Shown piece by piece: positions 1 to 12,044 of a DNA stretch of 64,000 bases. The stretch's first letter is position 1. The number at the start of each line of letters is the position of its first letter. The stretch is from Rosellinia necatrix (lineage: Eukaryota > Ascomycota > Sordariomycetes > Xylariales > Xylariaceae), in the NCBI GenBank assembly GCA_021209875.1, contig JAGYVD010000008.1:2479501-2543500 (forward strand), written 5' to 3'. Both the position numbers and the translations under genes were made by a program. The notes below the pieces were generated by a model. The model was given only the letters and a program-made list of their open reading frames with translations. It did no database searches and had not been told where the DNA came from.

Positions 1-1300
1 TCCTTTCAAGGTTAGTCTCTACCCTCTTGGCCCTATCGCCAATGTCGCCGCACGTAATCGGGAACAGCGGACGCCCGGTAAGTGCAGCCACGCGTTCCGC
101 AGTGCTCGTCTTACCGACCCCAGGTTCGCCGTGGAGAAGTATGATTAAGCCGCGTCCCTTGGCCGGATACAAGTCAAGGGACAAAAGTGAACGGTTAATT
201 AACGCCTGTGGGCATGAAGATACCCGATGGTTCTTGACCAACGCAAATATAGTGTTCTTAATATACCCCTGAATGACTAGATCGTTCCATCCTTCTTCAT
301 TTCGTGGGATTTCATCGAGTCTATCGATGTCTAAAGTGGCCCGTCTTCTTGTCCTGAGAACAAAGCCATATACGTGAGGCGGTAGAAGAACCAAGCGCTC
401 CGATCTGAGTTGGCTCGGGTGTTCCAAGTTGTCATTGAAAAGATCTTTGTTCTCAGCGATAAATCCATTCCGCTCGATGTCATCGACGCTGTAGTCGTCA
501 AACGTGATGTCGTTTCCACAACAGCCCGGCTCCCGACAAAACTAATCCGTTATCTCGGCATCTAAAATTTGGCGCACATCGTCGTCAACCAGCCTGTCCC
601 ACAGCCCAAATGATGGCCTTTCGGTTGTTGTCTAAATGAATGCAAGTTCGAAATTGATCATGACTTCAGACTCAACCTGGATGAGTGGTTAGCTCAGCAG
701 AACGTCCAAGTCTTGGTTCGGATTCATTGGATTCAAACCTGCTCTGGATATATATCCAAGGTTAAGCCCTTGTACTTGCGATGAGCGCTGATCCCAGGAT
801 CTGAAAGGTCTGCAAACCTTTTCCCCCGCGCCATTAATCTCTTGCGAGTATCGGCCCGGTCAGAATAGAACCGGAGCGGGATTATTAGTATCATCGCAAT
901 ATCCCTCTCGCCCTCAAATTTGCAAATTTGGAAAGTTGTATTAACCGGGCCAAATTTAGTACCGTCAAAGTGAATATAGAAGCACTCTATCACGAAAGCG
1001 CCTTGGGAGTAGCCTTGTCTCCTGAGTTTCGTCCCAGGATGATTTTTTGCGTATAGGGGCGATCTGGGTCGGAGTCGCGACCTCCTGTTACCATCACAAC
1101 ACGATATCTTAACATATGGTTTTGCCGTCAGTTCCTCATTATTCATAATGTAAAGTCGAATTTAAACTCGCAATTGTATTTTAGTATCTCCGGGGGTCCT
1201 AACTTCATCTCCTGGCTTGAAGATGTACCACAATTCATTGAATTTGATCTTCGTAATGCCATCCATAATTGTGCCTCTTCGACTGGGTCTGCTGTATTCA
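1..1300 (-). pseudogene. Degraded AAA+ ATPase (DUF7025-type), 3' part beyond window
   Basis: Read from about 1262 down to 1, the minus strand carries, in several frames, the N-terminal region of a fungal AAA+ ATPase family. It begins near 1262 with MDGITKIKFNELWYIFKPGD, continues with KFEGERDIAMILIIPLRFY and HRKYKGLTLDIYPEQ, then VYGFVLRTRRRATLDIDR, and ends with a Walker A motif GEPGVGKT (about 110-135) followed by ITCGDIGD. An intron at about 675-735 (GTTTGA, branch GCTAAC, ATCCAG) rejoins EQ to VESEVM. Two in-frame stops remain, after FELAFI (near 645) and after DAEITD (near 540). There is also a frame break near 1145. The rest of the ATPase domain lies outside the window. Such ATPases are common as large, variable paralogue sets in filamentous fungi and their substrates are unknown. 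I read this copy as a pseudogene. Wrongly guessed introns or assembly errors could explain part of the damage. Confidence 0.7.
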
Positions 1301-4118
1301 CTGCTTGGACTGGAGCCCGTTCACGATCGGCCAGTTTCCGGTTCATATCTGGAACAGTGTCAGAAACGAATGTATTAACCGCGCCTTTCGCGTAACACAC
1401 AAGTAATCTGATTAGACTTTTTGTCTTCCGCTTCCCGGATGAAACATCTGATATCTTGTTCAAAGTGCACAAGTAATTTAAAAGATTAGAGCATAATAAA
1501 GCGGTGTTTGTGCGGTCCAACGGCAACACTTAAACCTGTGATTTTTTGAAGAGCCTGTAGGATGGAACGCGACCGGATACGGGGTTGGTAGGGCTCAGGA
1601 GAGCATTCGCGGCTCTCAAAGGTGTAAGGGGTGTTATCGCCAGTTCGTCTCTGCGACTCGCCAAAATTTTGTCTAGTACTCTTCGATATTGACTGGCAAC
1701 GGCGCGGTTTCTCTATGAGTACTTCAATAATGGGTATTTCGGTATATTTGGGTAGGGCCCGAGACTAGTGATAATATAGTTTACGTTTTCTATTCTGTCT
1801 TAGGAAAATGAAAAAAGAATTTATTACAAGATTAATATATATAATAATCTTCGAATAATGATCAGCTTCCCAGCTGACCACAGCTAATCATGCACCTCGT
1901 ACAAGCATCTTAGAAGCTTATCTACAGTCTCTAGCAGCTCGGCTTGCCTGATCACCAACTTGGAACAGAGATCATCAACAGCACCAGACCCTCCGTGGTG
2001 GCGGTGTTACATGGCTTTACGCGAACAATCCTGTATCATATCAAAAAAGGGGGGAAGGAAAAGAGAAAGGGAAGAAAAAAAAAACACGCGGACTTTAAGA
2101 ACATCATTTAAGAAATACGCTAAAGTTGTCTTGAAACGGCTAAACATACTTCGAGAAAAATGACTTCACATTGTTAAACTTCTGGTGATAGACTAGAAAC
2201 GAAGCTTGGCTGCATATCACGTCTTCAATTATCGGGACACTTAACTTCATTATTTGACCGTTCAGAGGTAAGGCGAGACCGAGGCCATATTCTAACCGCG
2301 TGCTTTTTGCTAGATGCATCATCTTCTCAGGGGCGATATCGTGGCCTTGGAAGCCAGAAGGCTAGCAATCCAGGCATCAGATTGGGGTCCATATCAATCA
2401 TCTCGACGACCGCCTTATGGTACGCTATCACTAATCTGACTCTCCGCTTTAGCCCAAATGGCGAAAGGTGACGCGAGCGCTGCTTGTCTCACGTCCGAGG
2501 AATTAAACGGATACTACATCCCATATCAAAGGCAACACGGCCACTTAGTGGGTAACGGCTAGGTGTCGTCGACGTCTTGTTGGTAAGACCGGCGCGGGTT
2601 TTTCTCGCGCCAAGGATACACAAGCAAACATCCGCTCGTACGGTTTCTTATAGCAATGCAATCCAAAGGGATCCGTGAGATAGCCGAGTGAACCCCGCCA
2701 AGCAAGATGGTGCGGTTTGGGCAAGGCATCGTCGGTAGTTGCTGCGTAACGGTATAAAGCTAGTGTATAAGGCGGCGGCAGTTGATGCCCCTGCAAACGT
2801 CCAACTCTACACGTCTGAGGTTTGAACTTGGCAAGAAGTGGGAGGGTTGGGGTTTTTGGGTCCGTCAGGGGTGTCAGGGGCGCCAGCGGCGGTCATGTCG
2901 TTTATTTACAATACTAGCTTTTATCATCATTCTTGTGTAGACATTATAGTTGTCTGCTACCCATAAAAAGAGAGGTCTAGGAAATTTTAGCCGATCGATA
3001 TGCAGCCACTTAGATTGGCATACATACAAGATCAGACGCGTTGTTACCGTTCATCCGGGTTAGATCAGATAAGTGCTGTCCCCCAAATAGACTTGGCTAA
3101 AACAACGGTAGCTAGCCCAATGTGGTAAAGCCTTCGAATTGTCATAACAGCAGAAATTATGCCTTCGCGGGATTGTTCGCCCGCCATTTGCTTTCCAGCG
3201 ATGGCGAAATTTAAGGCTTGATAAGTACCTACTAAGTATAGTTATGTGCACATACTTCAATAGCCTACCGCTCAACGTACACTTTCATTAAAAGTGCATG
3301 CCCATAGCCTTGCCTTATTAAATAAAAAGGAATATATCTATTGCGAGCACTATGAAAAACAAGTACAGCAAGGCCATGTATGGTCGCGTGATCGAATACC
3401 GTATTGATCTCGACGAGGGAGACGGGTCAGGTAAGCTGCCGTTGTTTTAGCCGAGTCGTCCCGGTGACAAGCCAAATTAGGGAAGTGGAACACCCTGCCA
3501 GCCTATGATAGCGCAGTATCATGCCGGTGTCGTAGATGCCATCGCATGTCCTGGTTTCACCACGGTTTTGTTTGACGCCTATACCGGGCCCGTGTGCTGT
3601 GCTGTATAAGGTGCCCAGAAACGACAATCAGAGCCGACAATCGTCAACCGGAGGACCAATATGACGATATAAGACCTCGATGGCGCACCCATGCTCGACC
3701 CTCGAGTTCAAACAGTCCCAAACGCTTGGGTTCTGGGCGCGGCTCTCGGCACTCAGCTCGATAGCGCGGAATGAGGACGGCGACGGAGGGGCGACGAGAG
3801 GGCGACGAGAGGGCGACGAGGGGGCGACAAGGGGGAAGGGCTATAGAGATGAGTTGGATATACACGTAAATATACATATAAGACCAAGAAGATCACCGGG
3901 AATTGCCAAGGGCCAACCAGCAGATCAGATCACGCTCATCAGTGGCTTTCCGTTTACCTCTCTGCCTTTCATTCCCTTTTCAACCGGTTGACTCGGTAAC
4001 TCGTTGTTTTCTTCTCAACTATACGGTAGATCCGTCCGATATTTCCCCAGCCAAGTTCAGCCGATTGATATTGCTTTCTCTCTCGAGCTTGCCGAGTTTT
4101 TAATTTCTTATTTTCAAT
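1301..4118. other. Intergenic, no supported gene
   Basis: No open frame here has recognisable protein character. The longest minus-strand frames (2545-2796 and 3427-3627) match no family I know. An AT-rich patch lies at 1790-1860. The last 300 bases hold a short GC-rich tandem repeat and then pyrimidine-rich sequence leading into the next gene, which is probably its promoter. Confidence 0.5.
3783..3836. repeat. Short GC-rich tandem repeat (GGGCGACGAGA-like)
   Basis: A unit of about 10 bp, GGCGACGAGA, is repeated four to five times with small changes. It lies about 300 bp upstream of the start of the secreted-protein gene at 4119. Confidence 0.7.
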
Positions 4119-5630
4119 ATGCGTTTCTCCCATGTCAGCGCTCTGGCGCTGAGTTTCCAGCTCTCTCTAGCCCACCCTTCAACATGGTCGAGGCGGGCAC
4201 TTATACCCGGCCCGGACACGGCTAGTTCAGCCCGTCCCCATGTCGTAGATATTCGGCTGCCCCAGGTTGCTGCTGCTGCTGAGCGTGGCCCCGGAAAGGA
4301 TACCCCAAAGGCAGTCGCCGATAAGGAGAAAGCCCCAGCTGGGCCGGCCGAAGAGGCAGCAGAGGAAGGGGAGGAGGAGAACGAGGACGAGGTTGATATC
4401 GCCGGTACCTTAGATACGCCGGTGGCTCTCGAGGGCGGCGATATCAAGCAGGATGTGACATTCCCCGCGGTAAGATGGATCACCACCCCTTGAACTCGTC
4501 ACTTGACGACCAAGCCACTAACATCAACTCTCACCAGTCCATCGGCGAGTTCGAAGTCGAGTTCCAAGCGAAAACTGCCCGGACACTCACCGTCAGCGAG
4601 AACAAGGCGCCCGCGGCGGCACCGGCAGGGTTTACCGCCCTGGAACCGAGCTCGTTCAAAGTTGCCCTAGCCGAGGGAGGAGACGCCCTCACGCTAGGCC
4701 AGATCGATTTCATCTTCAACACGACCAGTACGTCCCGACACATGACCCCAATTTATCCATTCCCCCCTATTATGTCTAGTCTGACCTTATCAACCATTTT
4801 AGATGCAGCCCTCACCGGCGTCGACCTGAGCAAGTCCAGGGTCGGAAAGCTCTGCACGGAGACGAACACGTTCGTCATCGACGACGCGCTGGGCGAGGCC
4901 GAGTTCGAGGTTGACGAGAACGAGATAGTCCTGAAAGTCACGGATCTGTCCGGCGAAGGCGCCGAAGCCGGCGCCGGCGAGGATGCCGGAGCCGGTGCGG
5001 GTGCCGAGGAAGGCGCCGAAGAGGAGGAAGAAGACAAAGCCGGCCAGATCGAGGTGACAGGCCTCTTCGGCTCCATAAACAAAGTCGAGGCGAACGTGTT
5101 CACGAACCTGAACTTCCCCGCCAACGTAAGCCAGCCCTCCTCCCTTTGCCTCCCCAACCCCCCTCTCCTCTCTCATCACAAAACCTCCCCTCCCCCCCTC
5201 CCCCCCTTCAAGACATCAGCGGCTAACACCTAAACCCCTACCTTTCCTCCCCTCACAGGCCGCCGGTTCCCTAGAAGTAGAGTACAACAGCACGGTGGGG
5301 AACACGATCCTGGTGGCGCCGAGGCTCGCGTCCGTGGCGCCGCCAGCGGGCCACCTGTTCGTGGACCCGCTGACCTTCACCATCACGACGGCGACGCCGC
5401 CGCAGGCCGGCGACGCCCTCAAGGTCGACTACATCTTCACGCCCGCCATGAAGGCCGCCATCGACCCGGCCCAGGGCCGCCCCGCCCGCCTCGACCCCCT
5501 GACCCAGCAGTTCGTCACCGACGGCCTCGGCGAGTTCGAGTTCGAGGTCGACGAGGACGAGTGGTCCCTCACCGTCACCGACCTCAACGGCGAGTGGGCC
5601 TTTGTCGTCCCCGAGTCCGCCGTCCTCTGA
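4119..5630 (+). CDS. Secreted acidic protein with two tandem copies of one domain
   Basis: Four exons: 4119-4469, 4538-4727, 4803-5125 and 5259-5630. All introns are GT-AG with CTAAC or CTGAC branch words, and together they encode 411 residues. Residues 1-18 (MRFSHVSALALSFQLSLA) form a clear signal peptide, so the protein is probably secreted or wall-bound. An Ala/Glu/Pro-rich acidic stretch follows at about 60-110. The rest is a duplication. Copy 1 (about 118-232) ends in FVIDDALGEAEFEVDENE and VTDLSGE. Copy 2 (about 289-401) ends in FVTDGLGEFEFEVDEDE and VTDLNGE. The two copies also share an FEVEF/LEVEY start and a DFIF/DYIF core. An Ala-Gly-Glu linker at about 233-265 separates them. I do not recognise the family and no catalytic motif is visible. 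The repeat architecture suggests a beta-rich binding or structural module, which is inference. A GA microsatellite begins just after the stop codon. Confidence 0.8.
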
Positions 5631-5633
5631 TGG

Positions 5634-5657
5634 AAGAGAGAGAGAGAGAGAGAGAGA
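5634..5657. repeat. (GA)n microsatellite
   Basis: An almost pure GA dinucleotide run begins four bases after the stop codon of the duplicated-domain secreted protein, so it lies in its 3' untranslated region. Confidence 0.95.
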
Positions 5658-6707
5658 CGAAAGCAACACAACATACATGGGTAAGATTTGATAGATATCT
5701 ATCGTTTAGATAGATGCCCGTTGTTGCTAGCCCCGGTAAACCCTCACGCCAGATGCGAATGTCTATCGGCGGGCGAGTTAGTGTATACTTGTACATTTGT
5801 TACTTTTTGTTCTACCCATGTAGTGAACCTTGTTTAGAGCGCGATTTATATTTACCTATATGCATTTATGTATATAAAATTGCGCGTTTATATCAAAATA
5901 GTGAGTTCGGCCAATTTTAGCATCTCCTTTGGGCTCCCGCTTCGAGCAGCGTCGCACCATTTTTATTTATTACTTCTTGATTTCCCCCATGTCACAGATT
6001 GGTACATGTACAATTCATGCTAAGATATACAGAGCATTAAGCACGAGACGAGAGCTACACAGATGGGGCAGATCTTCCTTCGGTCCCTACGAGGGTACAC
6101 TATTAACCCGTTGCCGTTTCATTCTCGCGCGCTTCTCGCTAACAGGGGCTTATCACATAAATCTGGACGTACGAGGAGATCAAATACTAGCATGTGATTG
6201 TGCTGCCTATCAAAACACATAAAGACACCCCAATGGGTCTATTGTCTTGACGTGTGCAAGTGTCTATCCGAAACACCTTGGAGGTTCAACAGGATACAGA
6301 CACGGAATCTACCCCCTCGCAAGCTATGTACCAATAACATCCAGCCGTACCAAGTAAGCGGTCAATAACTCCGCTACTCTTTTCGTGGTCTATTGCCGAG
6401 GACACATATACGTCATTCCCGCTCCACCAAGAGAGAAGAGAAAAAAAAAAGGGGGAGGTTTGGTATCAAGCTAAGCGCGGGGAGTAGCGGCGGATCCTTC
6501 GCGTATTCGCAGACCATAGTTATGTATGGTATCAATAAGAACTAGTTACTAGCCAGTTCATAAAACGCCTCCGCTCAGCGTCTCGGATCGATATAGGCCT
6601 AACATCCGAGGCGCGCATACTAATTATGCATAGACCATGGCATGGCAGTTAAAAGATACGTTGTAACACGAATCCGTCACAGCGATCTTTCGCTCCAACT
6701 TCTCTAC
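5658..6707. other. Intergenic between convergent genes
   Basis: This is 3' flanking sequence of two convergent genes. It is AT-rich at 5800-5910 and has an A/G run near 6431-6455. I see no gene. The short plus-strand frame at 5929-6222 has no coding character. Confidence 0.5.
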
Positions 6708-9700
6708 CTAGGTGAAATGGCGCCGGATAATTTCTTGCGCTGCGGGAGAGAAATGCTGTTGCAGCAGGGGGGTAGGGTCAACGCCGGCCGCCACAAGAAG
6801 TGCTCGCACAGTCGTCGCAACACGAGCAGCAAGCTGGCCATGGAGCATCTCCGCCTCCAGAGCTTGTCCGACGTATACGAAAATTTTGTCTGCCTGGCGC
6901 GTGACTGCTGGATTTTGCCTTCCAATTTGTTAGCACAAAGGTGCGAAGGGTCTCAATCGAACGGCATCTTTGAGGCCAGAGTATGTCTCGCGACAATTTA
7001 AAGGGTAGGCTACTCACTGTTCAATCAATTCAACCAGGTAGCCGTAAGCATATGGCGCGGCCTCTTCATCATTGGTTACGGGAAGCGTGTTGACCCTGTA
7101 TCGTTATAATTAGAACCATACACATATAGAGAACGACGATAAACGCCTACCATTGATTTGCCACGGCCTGAGGAGCTTCTACACTTAGCTTGTTGAAGTG
7201 GAGAATCTTGGCGATAGCAGCGCATGCATTTTCTACCTCAACGTCAGTCTCTTATTCTCTGGAATAGAAGCCACAAGACATCGAAATTTTGCAGTAGAGT
7301 GGGTACATACCAGTCGCATAAATAGCTTCTTCGCCTCGTGCATCAGGTACTTGTGTGACCTGGAAGAGGTATGGTAAAGAGGATGCGAGAAATTGGGACC
7401 AAGGTGCGCCACCATGATGAGCCGCCACTCCGATTCCGTATCTAAGGATCTGTTAGAAACCCCCAACATACCAAATTTTCGCACTCTGAAAGTAAAGAAA
7501 TAGGTGTGGCTGTATTATGGCCTGTTATTTTGATGAAATATTTATAACTTACGCGGCAGCCTGCCTAATGGCAGCAGACGAGTCTTTGCAACCTTCAAGC
7601 AGTGCTGTGCTGATGGGTTGGGCATAACGCACGCTTTCTGGACCACAGTATTCGAGAACGTCATCCATGATGCAGAGACCCCATTGGCGCTGTGTGGGAT
7701 CTCCAGATACGAGAAAGCTCTCATAGGTACCCATAAGGCGCTCCCATGGTTGAAGGAAGATAGAACCGTGATTTTTGAAAATCGAGTGGAAGGCCTTATT
7801 CATATCGGAGAGCAGGGTTTGGTCATCCTCGATGGCCAATAAAAGGTCTTCAGCATCATCTTCAACGTCATCAGCCGTAGCCGTAGCTCGATCCTCTTCA
7901 CGCTGAGAAACACGATCTTTGTAATCCTCAATTGCCGAATGCACACCATCGATAAACTTGCCCATATGCTCCTGGGTGAGGCAACCCTTGCCTATTACCT
8001 CGACGGATTCATAGAAGCATTGATACATTTCAGCAAGAGCGTCAATAGCCGGCTCCGCTGTGAGGACTTCGAGCAGTTTGTCCACGGTCCCATTCCATAG
8101 GCCACGAAGTTCCGGGGATTCCGGCCCATAAGCCTTCTTGAAAGAGCTCAAAAGCTGCGGTACCAACTTGGCCGAAATGAAGCGAACGGGGTCATGGAAG
8201 AAGAAGGCGAGACCCGGCAGTGCAATCTTTTCCATGATATCCGCAACATAGGGTGCGAATTGTCCTTCGAGCGTTTGCGCGTACACTACAAGCAGTTCGA
8301 TGGCCATGTGTTTATCGTCCATAGTACTAGTTCGGATACCAATCATCTTCCCCTTGAGTGGAACCAACTCCCACCCATCTTCTTGCTGTATCTGTTCGAT
8401 TTCGTCATCCGTGTCCAGGAGTTGAATATCAGCCTTGGCGCTCGCCAACTCAACCAGAGGGGGCATGACGTCGGGTAAGAACCGGAGGAATTCAGTACCC
8501 ATCACCCGGCACATACGGCCCCAGCAATGCATGAGGTACTGTGCCTGGGGATCGTCTGGATCGGTAATGTTTCTTTGGATATTGGCTAGTAGGTCTACTA
8601 GCGTCATCGTATCATTTCCAAGGCGTTCCCTACCAACTGCCAGTGCGATCAAAGTAGCGCATTCCATAGCCTTGGCACGAAGCAGTCGGAACTCTTTCTC
8701 GTTCTCACGTCGCAAGACGTTAACAAGCAGTGGCATGAGAGTATCGTAGTATTTAGAGAATGCAGCTTCGGCGGCATCAGCAATGGTCGCAATTGTAGAA
8801 AGGGCCTGCTCCTGAACATAGCGCTTGTCATTTTGCAAAAGTTGGAACAGGTGTGAGAGAAGATCATCCAGGTATGGCTCCAGGATACTCTTCTCTGCTT
8901 CCTCGCAGAAATTAACAAGAGCAGCAGCGGCGTGGGCTTTGACACGACCTTCGGGCGAATTCAAAACGGGGATAATAGCCTTGAGTATAACGTCGTAGTA
9001 CTCTTTCTGCATTGTGGGCGCGAAATCAGTGCTCATCTGACCAAGCGCCTGACACCCTGCCCAACGTACCCGCGGGTGCGAATCTTTCAGGGCAGGGACA
9101 ACAAGCTCTAGAACTTTGTCTAACTCTTTGATCATTAAATCGCGACAACCCTCCGAGATGGCCGATATAGCCATTAGCGCGGCATGGCGGTCCTTCCAGG
9201 CCATCGAGGTCATCATTCTGGGGAGCCAATGGAACGTGGGAACGAGAATCGTTTCTCCGCCCAGTTTGTTAGCAAGTCTGTCCATGCATTGCTCACCAGC
9301 CACATGGTTTAAGTCACTCTCCTCCGCTTCAAGGTCGTCATTCGACAGCCATTCAGCAGCATCGTCGTCATCCTCTCCGAGATCAGTCATCAAGCTCAAG
9401 CATTGCGTGATCATGTCAGTCGTATAGGATGCATCTTTCCGGCACATTGACGGAGCATAATCGGCGAAGGTAGCCATGAGTTCAAGGGCATTCTGACGAC
9501 AAAGGTCGGATAGCTCCTTTTCCTGAATCACACTGACGCTGAACATGACCAGATTGTGGAACAGGGGCTTGAACATCTTGGGCGACGCTTCGGCCAGCTC
9601 GATCAGGGCTAGCAGCGCTTTGCTGAGGTCATCGGAGTCTTGTGAGTCTTTGATAGGAGGTAGGATATTCAAGACGCCTGGAAGAAGCGAAAAGTATCTC

Positions 9701-10701
9701 GGCTGGAGCTTTTTATTAAGATTCCGGAAGAATGAGGCAAAAGCCTCCATGGCGGCCAATTGTACGGCAACCGAATTATCCTTGAACCCACGACCAAACG
9801 CATCTATTACAGCGGGCTCATGTTGTGGTTCTATTATTCCAGGAGTCGTTGCAAATACGCGATAAGCAGTTTCACGCTGACCGACATCGTTCATCATGCT
9901 CAGGTTAGACAAAACCGCGAGAATATCGGGCCACTCGTCATCTGCGATATTGTTAGAACAGCCGCTGGCTAATGCGCGTCGCTTTTCTCGTCGTTGGTTA
10001 TTTCCGACATAATAGAGATGTGCGGTTAGGATGTGCTAAACAAGGCACAACTGCATCGTAGTTATGCAGGCGATGAGGTTGCCAGGCTTGTTGCAGGATT
10101 ATGTGGGCTAGATTTTGGGAAGAGAATAAAACAGTAGTAGCAAATTTACAAGATGAGCCGAAATAGAAAAGGATGCTAGGGGCCAAAAAGAGCGGGGGAC
10201 TGACTGCATTCGGAGTACTGCCGGGCAACGTCGGCCACGGCATCACCAATTTTATTCCTGACTAGACGGTCGGTCTCATTAACTAGAGATTCGAGCACTT
10301 TCTGGCGGATGACCCGAGCCTGTTCGGGCGGCAGGGAAATGAAGATCTCGATATTTTCGCCTTTGTCGGTCTTGCGTGTCTTGGAAGCGATCCGGCGAAA
10401 TATCACGGCAGCGAAAGAACGAAGCTAGCAGGCAGGGAGGAGTCCAGGTTAGCTACGAGGGCGCAGTTTCAGGACATACGCGGGTTTCGACCCCAGAAAT
10501 GCAGGAATGACTACTTACCGATGGATCGGAGGCGCCGGCGATCTGCTCAGCTAGGCCCATCAATAGGATCTCAGGACGCGCAGCGGTCCAGCTGATCTGT
10601 AGGTGTTCTTCGGCTTGGGACCGTATCGAGTTGTCGGGCGACTGCAGGGCTTGCAAGAGCTGGGTCAGCTCCGCAGAGACCTCGGGCGGGAGCATAGACA
10701 T
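6708..10701 (-). CDS. KAP121: Importin beta-3 / karyopherin Kap121 (Pse1, IPO5 type)
   Basis: Seven exons, in transcript order: 10701-10519, 10424-10205, 9941-7553, 7441-7311, 7232-7151, 7095-7018 and 6918-6708. They join in phase to 1097 residues, the usual size of Kap121/IPO5. The protein imports ribosomal proteins, histones and other cargo through nuclear pores and is released by Ran-GTP. Recognisable stretches are the N-terminal LRSFAAVIFRRIASK, QRETAYRVFATTPGIIE, the acidic DLGEDDDDAAEWLSNDD, the HEAT-repeat core with HPRVRWAGCQALGQMSTDFAP, GWELVPLKGK, and the C-terminal LIEQQNPAV...ARVATTVRALL ending HFT. The intron at 9942-10204 is long (263 bp) and starts GTCAGT, so that join is the least certain. 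The start is the first ATG in frame, MSMLPPEVSAELTQLLQALQ, which is the normal family N-terminus. Its partner-pathway gene Mog1 lies about 7 kb away. Confidence 0.95.
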
Positions 10702-12044
10702 GGTGGGCGATGATCTCGTCCTCGCTGATCTGCCGAGAGCAAGCTGTCGGGGGCCTCGGGCGGAGTGGAGGGAGAGGGAGTCGTCGAGCGAAAAGGCAGA
10801 GGGAAGGAGGGAGAAAATGCGGATCGTCTGGCAGCAGGGTCTGCCGTGATGGTGATAAGTCGGGAGCCAGGAGTGTGCCCCGCAGGGCTAAAGACGCGAC
10901 TAGAACCGTATCGACAACGAGGACAACAACAGACAACGATAGGCGAGTGCTCGGGACGCTGCCGCCTGGTCTGTGATGGGGCGACTCGGTACCGTACCGT
11001 GGCAGGAGCCCAACAAGAGCCAATTGCGGCTAAGAAATGCTGCAGGCGGAGAGGTCTATATGGTTGTGGAGGCGTATGTGCAGTTTAGTGTGAATTAGAA
11101 TTATGGTCGAAGTGCCTGCGTTGCCGTCGATGCCCGGAAGGTTCCCAAAGTTATTGTTACCTGGCACTCAACCTTGGAACTCACAATTAGGTAGGTAGTT
11201 AATGGGTCAGCCGTGGCTTGGAGGGGTTTTACAAGACTGGGGGTTTTTTTTTCTGGCGAGGGGCATTTCGTGGCCCGTGCGCTAACAAAATGGTGGGGTA
11301 ATTCCACCTGAACCTGGTCCAAACTCGGGGGACTAGCATTTGCCTAGGCCTAATTTGTTCACCTTGCCTGCCTACCTAGTCTAAACACAGGAAAGAAGGA
11401 CGGTAAAATACTCCACCTTCCGGTACGGTACCAATGCACACATACCTAGCCTTGGTAGGAATGGTAGAAACCAAGACAACACATGACATCCAGAGCACCC
11501 AAAACCCCTACCTAGGTACCTAGATGCCCAGTTGTTACCAAAGCAGCGATGTGTATTTCATACCTTTCAACGAGTCCCTAAGTATGTAATGTCTTTATGT
11601 CTATTGCGCCTTGTCTAAGTACTACAGTATCTACCTACCCACGAAAACAGTGTGGAAAGTAAGTAGCCTTCCGTTCAAGCGATCACAATGTTACCACCGC
11701 CGTTACATGTTACCTGGATACCGTGGGATATAGCAAAACAAGTCATCAGTGTATAGCATCATCAGTAGGTGACTCGGGTTGAACCAAGGTGCGGCCAGGG
11801 CTTCAAGTCCATGCATTCAGCAAGGAACACTTGTATGATACGGGATATTACTGCAATGGTCGCTAAATCTGTTCGCCGGTGAATGATGGAAGCATCTGGG
11901 CAAGTCCCCAAAAAGCCGCCTCACAATAGTCGAGAGCTGGTATTCTAACCACCCAACAGGAAAGAGAGGTGGGCATTCTTAAGAGGGCTTACCCTGTGAT
12001 GCTGCTCCCGTGCGCAACTTGCTCTATGGTTGGCAGCAATCTAA
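10702..12044. other. Intergenic, importin promoter side
   Basis: Upstream of the importin start the first 400 bp are GC-rich and purine/pyrimidine-skewed, probably the promoter and 5' leader. From 11330 to 11800 the sequence is AT-richer with CCTACCTAGGTACCTAG-type words (11511-11527). I see no gene; the overlapping open frames at 10571-11088 lack coding character. Confidence 0.5.

Noticed and set aside
2545..2796. 83-codon minus-strand frame (LPPPYTLALYRYAATTDD...)
   Set aside because: Somewhat protein-like but matches nothing I know and has no continuation on either side.
6642..7001. 119-codon plus-strand frame at the 3' end of the importin
   Set aside because: Antisense to the last importin exon and intron, which read as the family C-terminus.
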